DNA of 36,460 nt, taken from Rhizobiales bacterium 32-66-11. Its GTDB lineage: Bacteria; Pseudomonadota; Alphaproteobacteria; Rhizobiales; Xanthobacteraceae. The DNA lies in the NCBI GenBank assembly GCA_002304505.1, contig NCEH01000063.1, forward strand, positions 1-36,460, written 5' to 3'. Under the pieces are notes generated by a model. The model was not told the origin of the DNA. It did not search any database and saw nothing but the letters and a program-made list of their open reading frames with translations. Below are positions 8,488-16,146 of this stretch, piece after piece; the stretch's first letter is position 1; the number at the start of each line of letters is the position of its first letter. A program made the translations under genes and the position numbers.

Positions 8488-9266
8488 GCCGCTTCCTCGG
8501 TGGCGACGCGGACCCGTGCGCCGAGGCCGTCCTTGTCGAACAGGACGTCGAACGGGGGCGGCGGCGGCGCGTCGAGCACCAGCAGGTCGATGTCGGAGAG
8601 ATGCCCGCCGCGCGCCGGCGCCGGCCGTCCGAACTTGCTGACGTCGGCCACCAGCACCGAGCGGCGGCAGCTTTCGAGCATGGCGGAGCGGGCGAGGACC
8701 TCGGCGCGGTCGAAATCCACCAACGTGCCGTCCGGCTCGATACCGCCGACGCCGAAGACGCCGAAATCGACCCGGTAATTGCGATACATCTCCTCCACCT
8801 GCGGGCCGAGCACGTCGCGATCGGGCAAACGCATGGCCCCGCCCGGGATGATGATGCGGTTGGAGGCGGTGACGCTCAGCGCCATGGCGACGTTGAGATT
8901 GTTGGTGATGACGGTCAGGTTTGCATGGCCCTGCATGGCGAGGGCGACGAATTCCGGCGTCGTGCCGATGCCGAACGAGAGCGAGGCGCCGTTCGGGATG
9001 AGGCCGGCGACGAGGGCACCGATGGTCTGCTTGGCCACGGGATGGACGATGCGGCGCGAATCATAGGCGAGGTTGAGGCGGGGCGGCTCCACATATTCCG
9101 CGCCGCCGCGCCGCCGGCGCAGCAGATTGGCATCGCACAGGATGTTGATGTCGCGCCGGATGGTCTGCGGGGTGACGCAGAAATGCTCCGCGAGCGTCTC
9201 CACGCTCAGGAAGCCCCCTTGGCGGGCGAGGTCGACGATATCCTGTTGCCGAAACGTGATGGTCAT
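8484..9266 (-). CDS. DeoR-family transcriptional regulator (GlpR-like)
   Basis: A 260-residue regulator. The N-terminal HTH reads RQQDIVDLARQGGFLSVETL followed by AEHFCVTPQTIRRDINILCD, the DeoR pattern. The C-terminal sugar-phosphate sensor has SLSFGIGTTPEFVALAM, LTVITNNLNVAMAL, and ADVSKFGRPAP near the end, as in GlpR. It is the first gene of the importer operon, overlapping the ATPase gene by 4 bp. Three inverted repeats lie 15-94 bp upstream of its start, so it probably represses its own operon and is released by a phosphorylated substrate. A glycerol-3-phosphate or polyol-phosphate effector is a family-based guess. Confidence 0.92.
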   Translation of the reverse strand: MTITFRQQDIVDLARQGGFLSVETLAEHFCVTPQTIRRDINILCDANLLRRRRGGAEYVEPPRLNLAYDSRRIVHPVAKQTIGALVAGLIPNGASLSFGIGTTPEFVALAMQGHANLTVITNNLNVAMALSVTASNRIIIPGGAMRLPDRDVLGPQVEEMYRNYRVDFGVFGVGGIEPDGTLVDFDRAEVLARSAMLESCRRSVLVADVSKFGRPAPARGGHLSDIDLLVLDAPPPPPFDVLFDKDGLGARVRVATEEAA

Positions 9267-9280
9267 GCGCGCCCGTCTGC

Positions 9281-9360
9281 ATGTTCATTTGAACATTGAG
9301 CGCACGGTAAACCTGTTCATTGAACGCAGGGTGTCGGTTACATGACGTTCAAATGAACGT
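9281..9360. promoter_or_regulatory. Three inverted-repeat operators for the DeoR/GlpR-type regulator
   Basis: Three sites share the half-site GTTCA: ATGTTCATTTGAACAT at 9281-9296 (7-bp arms, 2-bp centre), GTTCATTGAAC at 9315-9325 (5-bp arms) and ACGTTCAAATGAACGT at 9345-9360 (7-bp arms, 2-bp centre). GlpR-type regulators recognise similar TGTTC-containing operators. The array lies directly upstream of the regulator and importer operon, which suggests cooperative or looping autoregulation. Confidence 0.75.
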
Positions 9361-9476
9361 GCGCCATCGTGGGCCGGAGGACCCGCGACAGCGCTTGCGA
9401 TGTTGGATCGGTGATCAATGCCGCCCCGCCGCCCATCCCGCGCGCGGCGGGACGGGTAGCAGCGCACGTAAGAAGC

Positions 9477-10283
9477 TCAGAGGCCGAAGAAATCGGCCAT
9501 CAGTTCGAGCTGGTGCTCCAGCATGGGCCGCCCGAGATGGATGCGGCAGCCGGCGTCGCGCGCCCGCGCCAGAAGCGGCGTGATTTCCGGCTCCATGATG
9601 ATTTCCGCCACCACCATGGATGCGACGAGGCGCGCGGCGTCGAGCGGCAGCGCATCGCCCGGCTTCATGCCCAGCGAAGTGCCGTTGACGACGATATCGT
9701 GGCCGGACGGGTCTTCGCCGCCGGCCGAGATCGACACGCCGGGATGCGCGGCGGCGATCCGATCGCACAGGTCCTGCGCCTTGGCGCGGGTGCGGTTGGC
9801 GATGGTGAGGTGGGAGATGCCCGACGCCGCAAGGGCGAAGGCGATGGCGCTCGCCGCGCCGCCCGCGCCGGCGAGATAGATCCGCCGGTCCTCCAGCGCC
9901 ACGCCCGCGCCGAGAAGCCCGGCGATGAAGCCTGCCCCATCCAGCATGTCGCCATGCAGGCGGTTGTCGACGGTACGGCGGATGACGTTCACCGCGCCCA
10001 TGGCCTGTGCCCGCGCGCTCACCTCATCGCAATGGGCCACCATCGCCGCTTTGTGGGGCACGGTGATGATGGCGCCATCGAAGCTCTTGAGCGTGCGCAG
10101 GCTGTTCGCGAAGGCGGCGAGATGTTCCGGCGCGACCTGGAACGGCACCATCACCGCATCGCGGCCGCGCCGCTCGCAGATGGCATTGATGCCGGGTGGC
10201 GCTTTCACATGGGCGATGGGGTCGGCAAGAATGCCGAGCACCCGGGTGTGGCCCGTAATCTGCGTGATGCTGCGTGCGCTCAT
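9477..10283 (-). CDS. AroE-like NAD(P)-dependent dehydrogenase, non-canonical substrate site
   Basis: A 268-residue member of the shikimate/quinate dehydrogenase family; its ATG at 10283 overlaps the aldehyde dehydrogenase stop by 4 bp. Conserved residues seen: catalytic Lys78 in IITVPHK, Asn99 in GAVN, Asp115 in GDMLDGAGF, and the nucleotide loop [10 protein letters not shown] at 139-148. The N-terminal HSLSP serine motif that holds the shikimate carboxylate is replaced by HVKAP (residues 24-28). That, and its place at the end of a sugar-acid operon, argue against a housekeeping AroE. It may oxidise a cyclic or keto sugar acid or a quinate-like compound. Substrate unknown. Confidence 0.85.
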   Translation of the reverse strand: MSARSITQITGHTRVLGILADPIAHVKAPPGINAICERRGRDAVMVPFQVAPEHLAAFANSLRTLKSFDGAIITVPHKAAMVAHCDEVSARAQAMGAVNVIRRTVDNRLHGDMLDGAGFIAGLLGAGVALEDRRIYLAGAGGAASAIAFALAASGISHLTIANRTRAKAQDLCDRIAAAHPGVSISAGGEDPSGHDIVVNGTSLGMKPGDALPLDAARLVASMVVAEIIMEPEITPLLARARDAGCRIHLGRPMLEHQLELMADFFGL

Positions 10284-11854
10284 GCCTGCAGTTTCCCATC
10301 CAGCCGCTTGGGCAGGCCGGGAGCGCCGGCGCCCTTCAGCTCCGGCGGCAGCAGCGCGTCGGGCAGGTCCTGGTAGCTCACCGGCCGCAGGAAGCGGGCG
10401 ATGGCGAGGGTTCCGACCGAGGTGGAGCGGCCATCGGCCGTGGCCGGGAATGGGCCGCCATGAACCATGGCGTGCGCCACCTCGACGCCGGTGCCGAAGC
10501 CGTTGACGAGGATGCGCCCCACCTTGCGCTCCAGCATGGGCACGAGCGCGCGCGCGGCCGGATAGTCCGCCTCGTCGATGTGCAGGGCGGCGGTGAGCTG
10601 GCCTTCCAGGCTCTCCAGCACGCGCGTCAGTTCCGGGACGTCCGTGCAACGCACCACGAGAGAGGCGGCGCCGAACACTTCCTCGTGGAGGTCGGGGTGG
10701 GTCAGGAATTCCGCCGCGCTGGTGGCGAACAGGGCGGGCCTGCCCTTCAGCGCGCCGTCGGCCTGCCCGCGGGCCACTTCCTGCACCGCGCCGTGGCCGG
10801 CAAGGGTTTCCACGCCGGAATTATAGGCCGCGAGGATGCCGGGCGTGAGCATGGTGGCCGAGGGCAGCCCGGTGATCGCCGTCGCTGCGGCAGCGAGGAA
10901 GGCATCGAGCCCCGCGCCTTCGAGCGCCAGCACCAGCCCCGGATTGGTGCAGAATTGCCCCGCGCCAAGGCTCAGCGCCGCCGAAAACGCCGTGCCGATC
11001 TGGGCGCCGCGCGCGGCGAGTGCCGCCGGAAACAGGATCACGGGATTGATGCTGCTCATCTCCGCATAGACCGGGATGGGCTCGGCGCGTTCCGCCGCGA
11101 TCTTCATGAAGGCTGTGCCCCCGGCCCGCGAGCCGGTGAAGCCCACCGCCTTGATGCGCCGGTCTCCAACCAGTCCCTGGCCCACCTTGCGGCCGCTGTC
11201 ATAGAGCAGGGAGAACACGCCCTCCGGCAGGCCACGGTCCGCCACCGCCTTCTGCACCGCTTTGCCGACGAGCTGGGAGGTGCCGGGATGGGCGGAATGG
11301 GCCTTCACGATCACCGGGCAACCGGCCGCGAGGGCGGATGCGGTGTCGCCGCCGGCCACCGAGAAGGCGAGCGGAAAATTGCTGGCGCCGAAGACCGCGA
11401 CCGGACCCAGCGGCACGTTGCGCAGGCGCAGGTCCGGGCGGGGCAGGGGCTTGCGCTCGGGCAGGGCCGGGTCGATCCTCAGATCGAGGAAGCCGCCGTC
11501 GCGCACCACCTGTGCGAACAGGCGCAGCTGGCCGACCGTGCGTCCGCGCTCGCCTTCCAGGCGCGGGCGCGGCAAGCCGGTCTCCTGCATGGCCCGTTCG
11601 ATCAGCACGTCGCCGATATCGAGGATATTCTGCGCGGCCGTCTCAAGAAACAGGGCGCGCTCTTCCAGGGATACGGCGCGATAGGTGTCGAACGCGGCTT
11701 CCGCGAGGGCGCAGGCGCGCTCCAGATCGTCCAGCGTGGCGCCACCGAAGGCGGGGGCGAGCGGCAGGCCGCTCGCGGCTTCCACCGCCCGGACCTCGCC
11801 GACCGTGCCGGGCCGCGAGTCAGCGCCGATCAGCAGATCGGTTGTGATGGTCAT
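10280..11854 (-). CDS. Alpha-ketoglutarate semialdehyde dehydrogenase (2,5-dioxovalerate dehydrogenase)
   Basis: A 524-residue aldehyde dehydrogenase that would oxidise 2,5-dioxopentanoate to alpha-ketoglutarate with NAD(P)+. The ATG at 11854 is preferred because GAAGG lies 9 nt upstream; the ATG at 11863 is too close to that site. Motifs: cofactor segment [20 protein letters not shown], catalytic Glu in [10 protein letters not shown] (about residue 265) and catalytic Cys in [11 protein letters not shown] (about residue 301). The [13 protein letters not shown] segment in place of the usual GNT motif is characteristic of the KGSADH branch. It directly follows the keto-deoxy-acid dehydratase that makes its substrate. 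EC 1.2.1.26 fits. Confidence 0.9.
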   Translation of the reverse strand: MTITTDLLIGADSRPGTVGEVRAVEAASGLPLAPAFGGATLDDLERACALAEAAFDTYRAVSLEERALFLETAAQNILDIGDVLIERAMQETGLPRPRLEGERGRTVGQLRLFAQVVRDGGFLDLRIDPALPERKPLPRPDLRLRNVPLGPVAVFGASNFPLAFSVAGGDTASALAAGCPVIVKAHSAHPGTSQLVGKAVQKAVADRGLPEGVFSLLYDSGRKVGQGLVGDRRIKAVGFTGSRAGGTAFMKIAAERAEPIPVYAEMSSINPVILFPAALAARGAQIGTAFSAALSLGAGQFCTNPGLVLALEGAGLDAFLAAAATAITGLPSATMLTPGILAAYNSGVETLAGHGAVQEVARGQADGALKGRPALFATSAAEFLTHPDLHEEVFGAASLVVRCTDVPELTRVLESLEGQLTAALHIDEADYPAARALVPMLERKVGRILVNGFGTGVEVAHAMVHGGPFPATADGRSTSVGTLAIARFLRPVSYQDLPDALLPPELKGAGAPGLPKRLDGKLQA

Positions 11855-11935
11855 GTCGGTCATCCTTCATCCAGGCGGGCAGCTTTCGCCCGCGGATCGG
11901 CCTTGGTCGAGTCAAATGTGGGTGGCGCTCCGCCG

Positions 11936-12877
11936 TCATTTGCCCCAGCGCAGCGCCAGGGGGTCGAGCTCCCGGGCGATTTCCAGCAAGCCTTCGCGGG
12001 TCGCGGGATGCACCGGCTCCAGCGGATGGCGCACCGCGTCGGAGGAGATCACGCCGCCTTCCATCATGGCAATCTTCGCCGCGCGCAAGCCGCATTGGCG
12101 GTTCTCGTAATTGATCAGCGGCAGCACGCGGGCATAGGCCTGCGCGGCCTCGGCGCGACGGCCGGCCGCGTGGTGGTCGAGCACCGGGCGCAGCAGGTCG
12201 GGCAGGAGCGCGCTCGACATCACGCCGGTGGCGCCGGCGTCGAGATCGGCCATCAGCGTAATGGCCTCCTCGCCGTCGAACGGGCCTTCGACGGCCTCAC
12301 CGCCGGCGGCGATGAGCGCGCGCAGCTTGGCGGCGGTGCCCGCCACCTCGATCTTGAAATAGCGCACCAATGGCAATTCACGGGCGAGCCGCACCATGAA
12401 CGGAACGGAGAGCGAGACGCCGCTGAGCGGCGCGTCCTGGAGCATCACCGGGATGCCGGCGGCATCCGCGACGCGGGCGAAATGGTCGAAGATGGCCTGC
12501 TCGTCGAGGCGGATGCCGGCGCCGTGATAGGGCGGCATGAGCATGATGAGGCTGGCGCCCGCTGCACGCGCATGGGCGGCGCGCTCGGCGGCGACGCGGG
12601 TGGAGAAATGGGAGCAGGTCACCATCACCGGCACGCGCCCCGCCACATGGGCGAGCGACAGTTCGGTGAGGATGCGGCGCTCCTCGTCGGTCAAGAGAAA
12701 CTGTTCGGAATAATTGGCGAGGATGCAGATGCCGTCCACGCCCTGGTCGATCATGCAATCGAGCACGCGGCGCTGGCCTTCGGGATCGAGGTCGCCATTG
12801 GCGAGGAACGGGGTGGGCGCGACGGGAAACAGCCCGCGATAGGGCAGGGCGGCAGCGGGCTGGGCGGCGGCAGTCAT
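11936..12877 (-). CDS. 2-keto-3-deoxy-sugar-acid dehydratase (DHDPS/NAL fold, L-KDA dehydratase-like)
   Basis: A 313-residue class I aldolase-fold enzyme with AGGAG 6 nt before the ATG. The Schiff-base lysine is Lys175 in RYFKIEV, after the MPPYHGAG loop and the VMLQDAP strand. GICILANYSEQFLLTDEER, IEGPFDGEEAIT-like sequence (here VEGPFDGEEAITLMADL) and the LINYENRQCGLRAAK segment match L-2-keto-3-deoxyarabonate dehydratases. Such enzymes dehydrate 2-keto-3-deoxypentonate, or 5-keto-4-deoxyglucarate in the hexarate pathway, giving alpha-ketoglutarate semialdehyde. The adjacent semialdehyde dehydrogenase supports this. Pentonate versus hexarate cannot be decided here. Confidence 0.88.
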   Translation of the reverse strand: MTAAAQPAAALPYRGLFPVAPTPFLANGDLDPEGQRRVLDCMIDQGVDGICILANYSEQFLLTDEERRILTELSLAHVAGRVPVMVTCSHFSTRVAAERAAHARAAGASLIMLMPPYHGAGIRLDEQAIFDHFARVADAAGIPVMLQDAPLSGVSLSVPFMVRLARELPLVRYFKIEVAGTAAKLRALIAAGGEAVEGPFDGEEAITLMADLDAGATGVMSSALLPDLLRPVLDHHAAGRRAEAAQAYARVLPLINYENRQCGLRAAKIAMMEGGVISSDAVRHPLEPVHPATREGLLEIARELDPLALRWGK

Positions 12878-12946
12878 GGCGGCTCCTGAGGCACGGTGCG
12901 AATTCGAAGGGGCGCACGTCGCGCCCCTTCCATCATTGGCGAAATT

Positions 12947-13750
12947 TCACTCGGCCGGGAGGTTCTCGGGCAGCGACTGGCCGAAATACTTCTTATAGAT
13001 GTCGTTCAGCTTGCCGTTCTTCAAATTGGCCGCGACCCACTCGTTCACGAACGCCTTCAGCTCGGGATCGCTCTTGCGCAGGCCGACGGCCATGGGATAG
13101 GCCGCCATCTCGATCTTCACCTCGAGCTGCTTGCCCGGGTTCTGCTCGGCCACCGAATTGGCGGTGGAGAGGGCGGCGGCCAGAATGTCCTGCTGCCCGG
13201 TGGCGACCGCGGTGTTGGCGGTGGCCTCGTCCTCATAGCGCACGATGTTGGCGGCGACCTTGGCGTCCTTGATGGTGCGCGTCAGCTCGATGTCGGCGGT
13301 GGTGCCGCGGGCGACCGCGATGGACTTTCCGGCCAAGTCGGCCGCGCCCTTGATGGCCATGGACTTGGGGGCGGAGACCACCACCGGGATCACGCCATAG
13401 GGGATGGAATAATCCACCACCTTCTTGCGCTCCGGCGTGATGGAGAAGGAGGCGATCACCACATCGACCTTGCCGGCCAGCAGCGTGGGCACGCGGTTCG
13501 CGCCCGAGACCGGCACCACTTCCAGCGGCACGCCGAGGTCCTGAGCCAGGAGCTTGGCGGTCTCGACGTCCGAGCCGGTCTCCTTGGCCTGCGCGTCCAG
13601 CATGCCGTAGGGCGGATGGCTGACGTCGATGGCCACCAGCAGCTTGCCGCGCTGCTTGATGCCGGCGGGGGTCTCGGCGTTGGCGGCCAGCGGGCCGGCC
13701 ACCAGGGCGACGGCGAGCGCAAGCGTGCCGGCGATGCGGGTCATGGTCAT
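12947..13750 (-). CDS. Periplasmic amino-acid/organic-acid ABC binding protein (family 3)
   Basis: A 267-residue binding protein. The ATG at 13750 has GGAGGAG 8 nt upstream and begins a signal peptide, MTMTRIAGTLALAVALVAG, cleaved near ANA-ET. Family 3 features follow: GKLLVAIDVSHPPYGMLDA, the DVETAKLLAQDLGV helix, DVVIASFSITPERKKVVDYS and DLAGKSIAVARGTT. The open frame upstream of the signal peptide is rejected. It works with the downstream-numbered ATPase and two permeases at 13800-15942. Although the family is named for polar amino acids, operon context with sugar-acid enzymes suggests it may carry a sugar acid or uronate instead. Confidence 0.9.
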   Translation of the reverse strand: MTMTRIAGTLALAVALVAGPLAANAETPAGIKQRGKLLVAIDVSHPPYGMLDAQAKETGSDVETAKLLAQDLGVPLEVVPVSGANRVPTLLAGKVDVVIASFSITPERKKVVDYSIPYGVIPVVVSAPKSMAIKGAADLAGKSIAVARGTTADIELTRTIKDAKVAANIVRYEDEATANTAVATGQQDILAAALSTANSVAEQNPGKQLEVKIEMAAYPMAVGLRKSDPELKAFVNEWVAANLKNGKLNDIYKKYFGQSLPENLPAE

Positions 13751-13799
13751 GGTGAAAACTCCTCCGAATCTTGTTTTCTGTTGGCGTTGCAGGTGGGTG

Positions 13800-14597
13800 T
13801 CACAGGCCGTTGCCGACGAACTGGCGCAGCTCGACGGTCTGGGGATGGGCCAGCATCTCGCCCTTGCCGCTCTCCCAGACCTTGCCCTGGTGCATGAACA
13901 CCACGGCGTGGGCGACCGAGCGGGCGAAGGCCATTTCATGGGTGACGAGCATCATGGTCATGCCGCCCCGGGCGAGCCGCTCGATGACTTTCAGCACCTC
14001 GCCCGTCAGCTCGGGGTCGAGCGCCGAGGTGACCTCGTCGAACAGGATCAGCTTGGGATGCATGGCCAGCGACCGGGCGATGGCGACCCGCTGCTGTTGC
14101 CCACCGGAGAGCTGCTCGGGATAGCTCTGCGCCTTGTCGGCCAAGCCCACCTGCGCCAGCACCTCGGCGGCGAGGTCGCGCGCCTCGCCCTTGCCGATGC
14201 GCTTAACCTTGCGCGGCGCCAGCGTCACGTTCTGCTCGGCCGTCAGATGCGGGAACAGATTATAGCTCTGGAACACGATGCCCACGTCCTGGCGCAGCTC
14301 GCGCAGGTCGACGGTGCCGCTGTGGAGCGCGCGCCCGCACACGGTCAATTCGCCGCCGTCCACCTTCTCCAGGCCGTTGACGCAGCGCAGTGCCGTGCTC
14401 TTGCCGGAGCCGCTGCGGCCGATCAGGGCCACCACCTCCCCCGGCGCCACATCAAGGTCGATGCCCTTCAGCACGGCCAGAGCGCCGAAATTCTTGCGCA
14501 CGTCGCGGAAGCGCACGAGTGGCGCGGCGGGGCTGGTCATGGAAGGGCTCTCATGCAAAGCGGCGGAAGGGGCGGGGGCTCTCATCTGCAGGGTCAT
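13800..14597 (-). CDS. ABC transporter ATP-binding protein, polar amino-acid type (GlnQ/HisP)
   Basis: A 265-residue ATPase. The ATG at 14597 has GAGGAG 6 nt upstream; an internal ATG at 14540 (MTSPAAPLVRF) would give 246 residues and matches the usual family start. Motifs: Walker A GRSGSGKSTALR, signature LSGGQQQRVAIARSLA, Walker B LILFDEVTSALDPEL and H-loop VTHEMAFARSVAH. It drives the importer with the two upstream permeases. The gene lies 9 bp after the second permease and 49 bp before the binding protein. Confidence 0.92.
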   Translation of the reverse strand: MTLQMRAPAPSAALHESPSMTSPAAPLVRFRDVRKNFGALAVLKGIDLDVAPGEVVALIGRSGSGKSTALRCVNGLEKVDGGELTVCGRALHSGTVDLRELRQDVGIVFQSYNLFPHLTAEQNVTLAPRKVKRIGKGEARDLAAEVLAQVGLADKAQSYPEQLSGGQQQRVAIARSLAMHPKLILFDEVTSALDPELTGEVLKVIERLARGGMTMMLVTHEMAFARSVAHAVVFMHQGKVWESGKGEMLAHPQTVELRQFVGNGL

Positions 14598-14606
14598 GCC
14601 GTCTCC

Positions 14607-15251
14607 TCAGCCGCGATGCAGCCGTCGCTCGAACCGGCTCGCCAGCAGCGACATGGGAAAGCAGATGGCGAAATAGATCAAAGCCGCGATGGTGAAGACC
14701 GTGAACGGCCGGAAGGTGGAATTATTGATCACCTTGGCCGAATAGGTCAGGTCGAAGAAATTGATGACCACCGAATAGGACGTGTTCTTCACGATCTGCA
14801 CCAGGAAGCCCACCGTGGGCGGCACCGCAATGCGCAGGGCCTGGGGCAGGATCACGAACACGAAGCGCTGGGTGGAGGTGAGCGCCAGGCACTCGCCCGC
14901 CTCCCACTGGGTCCGCGGCACGGCAAGGATGCAGCCCTTCCAGATTTCGCCGAGATAGGCGCCCGCATAGAGCGTCATGGCGACGCCCGCCGCCACCAGC
15001 GCCGGCACGTCGAAGCCGCCGATGCTGATGCCGAAATAGACCACGAACATGATGACCGGCAGCGGAATGCCCTGCACCACCTGCACCAGCACGCCGGACA
15101 GCGCGCGCGCAAGCCGGCTCTGGGAGGAGCGCGCCAGGGCGACCGGGAGCCCGAGCAGCGTGCCGCCGACGAAGCCGAGCAGCGAAAGCACGATGGTCCA
15201 GCCCGCGCCGCGGAAGAGATAGGCGATTTGCTCGATGGTCAGTCCCAGCAT
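14607..15251 (-). CDS. Polar amino-acid type ABC permease (HisQM family), second subunit
   Basis: A 214-residue inner-membrane permease. The helices include AGWTIVLSLLGFVGGTLLGL and VQGIPLPVIMFVVYFGISIG. The ATPase-contact region GECLALTSTQRFVFVILPQA, followed by LRIAVPPTVGFLVQIVKNTS, is the family hallmark. The start (ATG at 15251) is 7 bp after the stop of the partner permease. It forms the translocation pore as a heterodimer with that partner. Confidence 0.9.
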   Translation of the reverse strand: MLGLTIEQIAYLFRGAGWTIVLSLLGFVGGTLLGLPVALARSSQSRLARALSGVLVQVVQGIPLPVIMFVVYFGISIGGFDVPALVAAGVAMTLYAGAYLGEIWKGCILAVPRTQWEAGECLALTSTQRFVFVILPQALRIAVPPTVGFLVQIVKNTSYSVVINFFDLTYSAKVINNSTFRPFTVFTIAALIYFAICFPMSLLASRFERRLHRG

Positions 15252-15258
15252 CAGAGCC

Positions 15259-15942
15259 TCACAGCGGGGTGCCGAGCCGGCGCCGGCGGGGGAAGGAGAC
15301 CTGGGCCACGCCGAGCAGCGTGAGGCGCAGGAGCGAGGCCATCACGAGATAAATGACGGCGATCACGAGATAGACTTCGAAACCGCGGAAGGTGAAGGAC
15401 TGGATCATGTAGGCGACCCCGGTCAGCTCCTCCGCCGAGATCTGGGACATGATCGAGGTGGCCAGCATCATCAGCACGAACTGGCTGACGAGCGCGGGAT
15501 AGACGCGCTCCACCGCCTGGGGCAGTTGCACCGACCACAAGGCCTGGCTCGGCTTCAGCGCGAGGCACGAGGCGGCCTCGATCTGGCCCTTGGGGATGCT
15601 CAGGAAACCGGCGCGCATGATCTCGGCCGTATAGGCGCCGACATTGATGACGAGGGCGATCACCGCCGCCGCGAACGGGCCGATCCGCACCTGGAGCACG
15701 GCGAGGCCGAAGAACAGCCAGAACACCTGGATGATGAGCGGCGTGTTGCGGATGCCTTCCACATAGATCACCACCGCCCGCCGCGCCCAGGGCGGCCCAT
15801 ACAGGCGGCCGACCGCGCAAAGCGTCCCGAGCGCGAAGCCCGGCAGGATGGAAGCGGTCGTCATTCCCAGGGTCAGCCAGATGCCGTGCCATAGGTCTGG
15901 CAAATATTCATCCAGGAATGAGAAATCGAATTCGTAGGACAA
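15259..15942 (-). CDS. Polar amino-acid type ABC permease (HisQM family), first subunit
   Basis: A 227-residue permease and first gene of the seven-gene minus-strand operon. No ATG is available in frame near the start: a stop lies about 11 codons upstream of TTG 15942, so TTG is the probable initiator, with a poor ribosome-binding site. Key segments: WLTLGMTTASILPGFALGTL, the IRNTPLIIQVFWLFFGLAVL motif and ASCLALKPSQALWSVQLPQA (the ATPase contact). A weak start on the first gene may keep importer expression low. It is divergent from the UxaA/GarD gene across a 200-bp AT-rich gap. Confidence 0.88.
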   Translation of the reverse strand: MSYEFDFSFLDEYLPDLWHGIWLTLGMTTASILPGFALGTLCAVGRLYGPPWARRAVVIYVEGIRNTPLIIQVFWLFFGLAVLQVRIGPFAAAVIALVINVGAYTAEIMRAGFLSIPKGQIEAASCLALKPSQALWSVQLPQAVERVYPALVSQFVLMMLATSIMSQISAEELTGVAYMIQSFTFRGFEVYLVIAVIYLVMASLLRLTLLGVAQVSFPRRRRLGTPL

Positions 15943-16146
15943 GGCAAAAATCCACGTCTTCGGAAGCGAAATTCATCGCGTTCGATAAATATATAAATCC
16001 AGAGTGACGATAGGTAACGCGTCCGTCTCCGAGATATGCTCAGGAGGCGGAGGTTTTCGGTGTTAAATCAGGGGCATAGGCGTTCTTTCCTGCCTAATTT
16101 ATTATCATTTTTCTATTGACTGGAGGACATCTAACATGATTGATTG
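15943..16146. promoter_or_regulatory. Divergent regulatory gap with leader mini-ORF before the UxaA/GarD gene
   Basis: AT-rich 200-bp gap between the importer operon and the dehydratase gene. GGAGGA at 16122-16127 is well spaced from an ATG at 16136, but that ATG opens only three codons (Met-Ile-Asp) and stops with TGA at 16145-16147. The stop overlaps the dehydratase ATG at 16147 as TGATG. This could couple translation. Both flanking operons are probably controlled from here by the GntR regulator at 17700; no clear operator is identified. Confidence 0.45.

Noticed and set aside
10274..12889. 871-codon open frame on the plus strand
   Set aside because: Antisense to the AroE-like, KGSADH and dehydratase genes, which have strong family motifs and ribosome-binding sites; long antisense frames are usual at this GC content.
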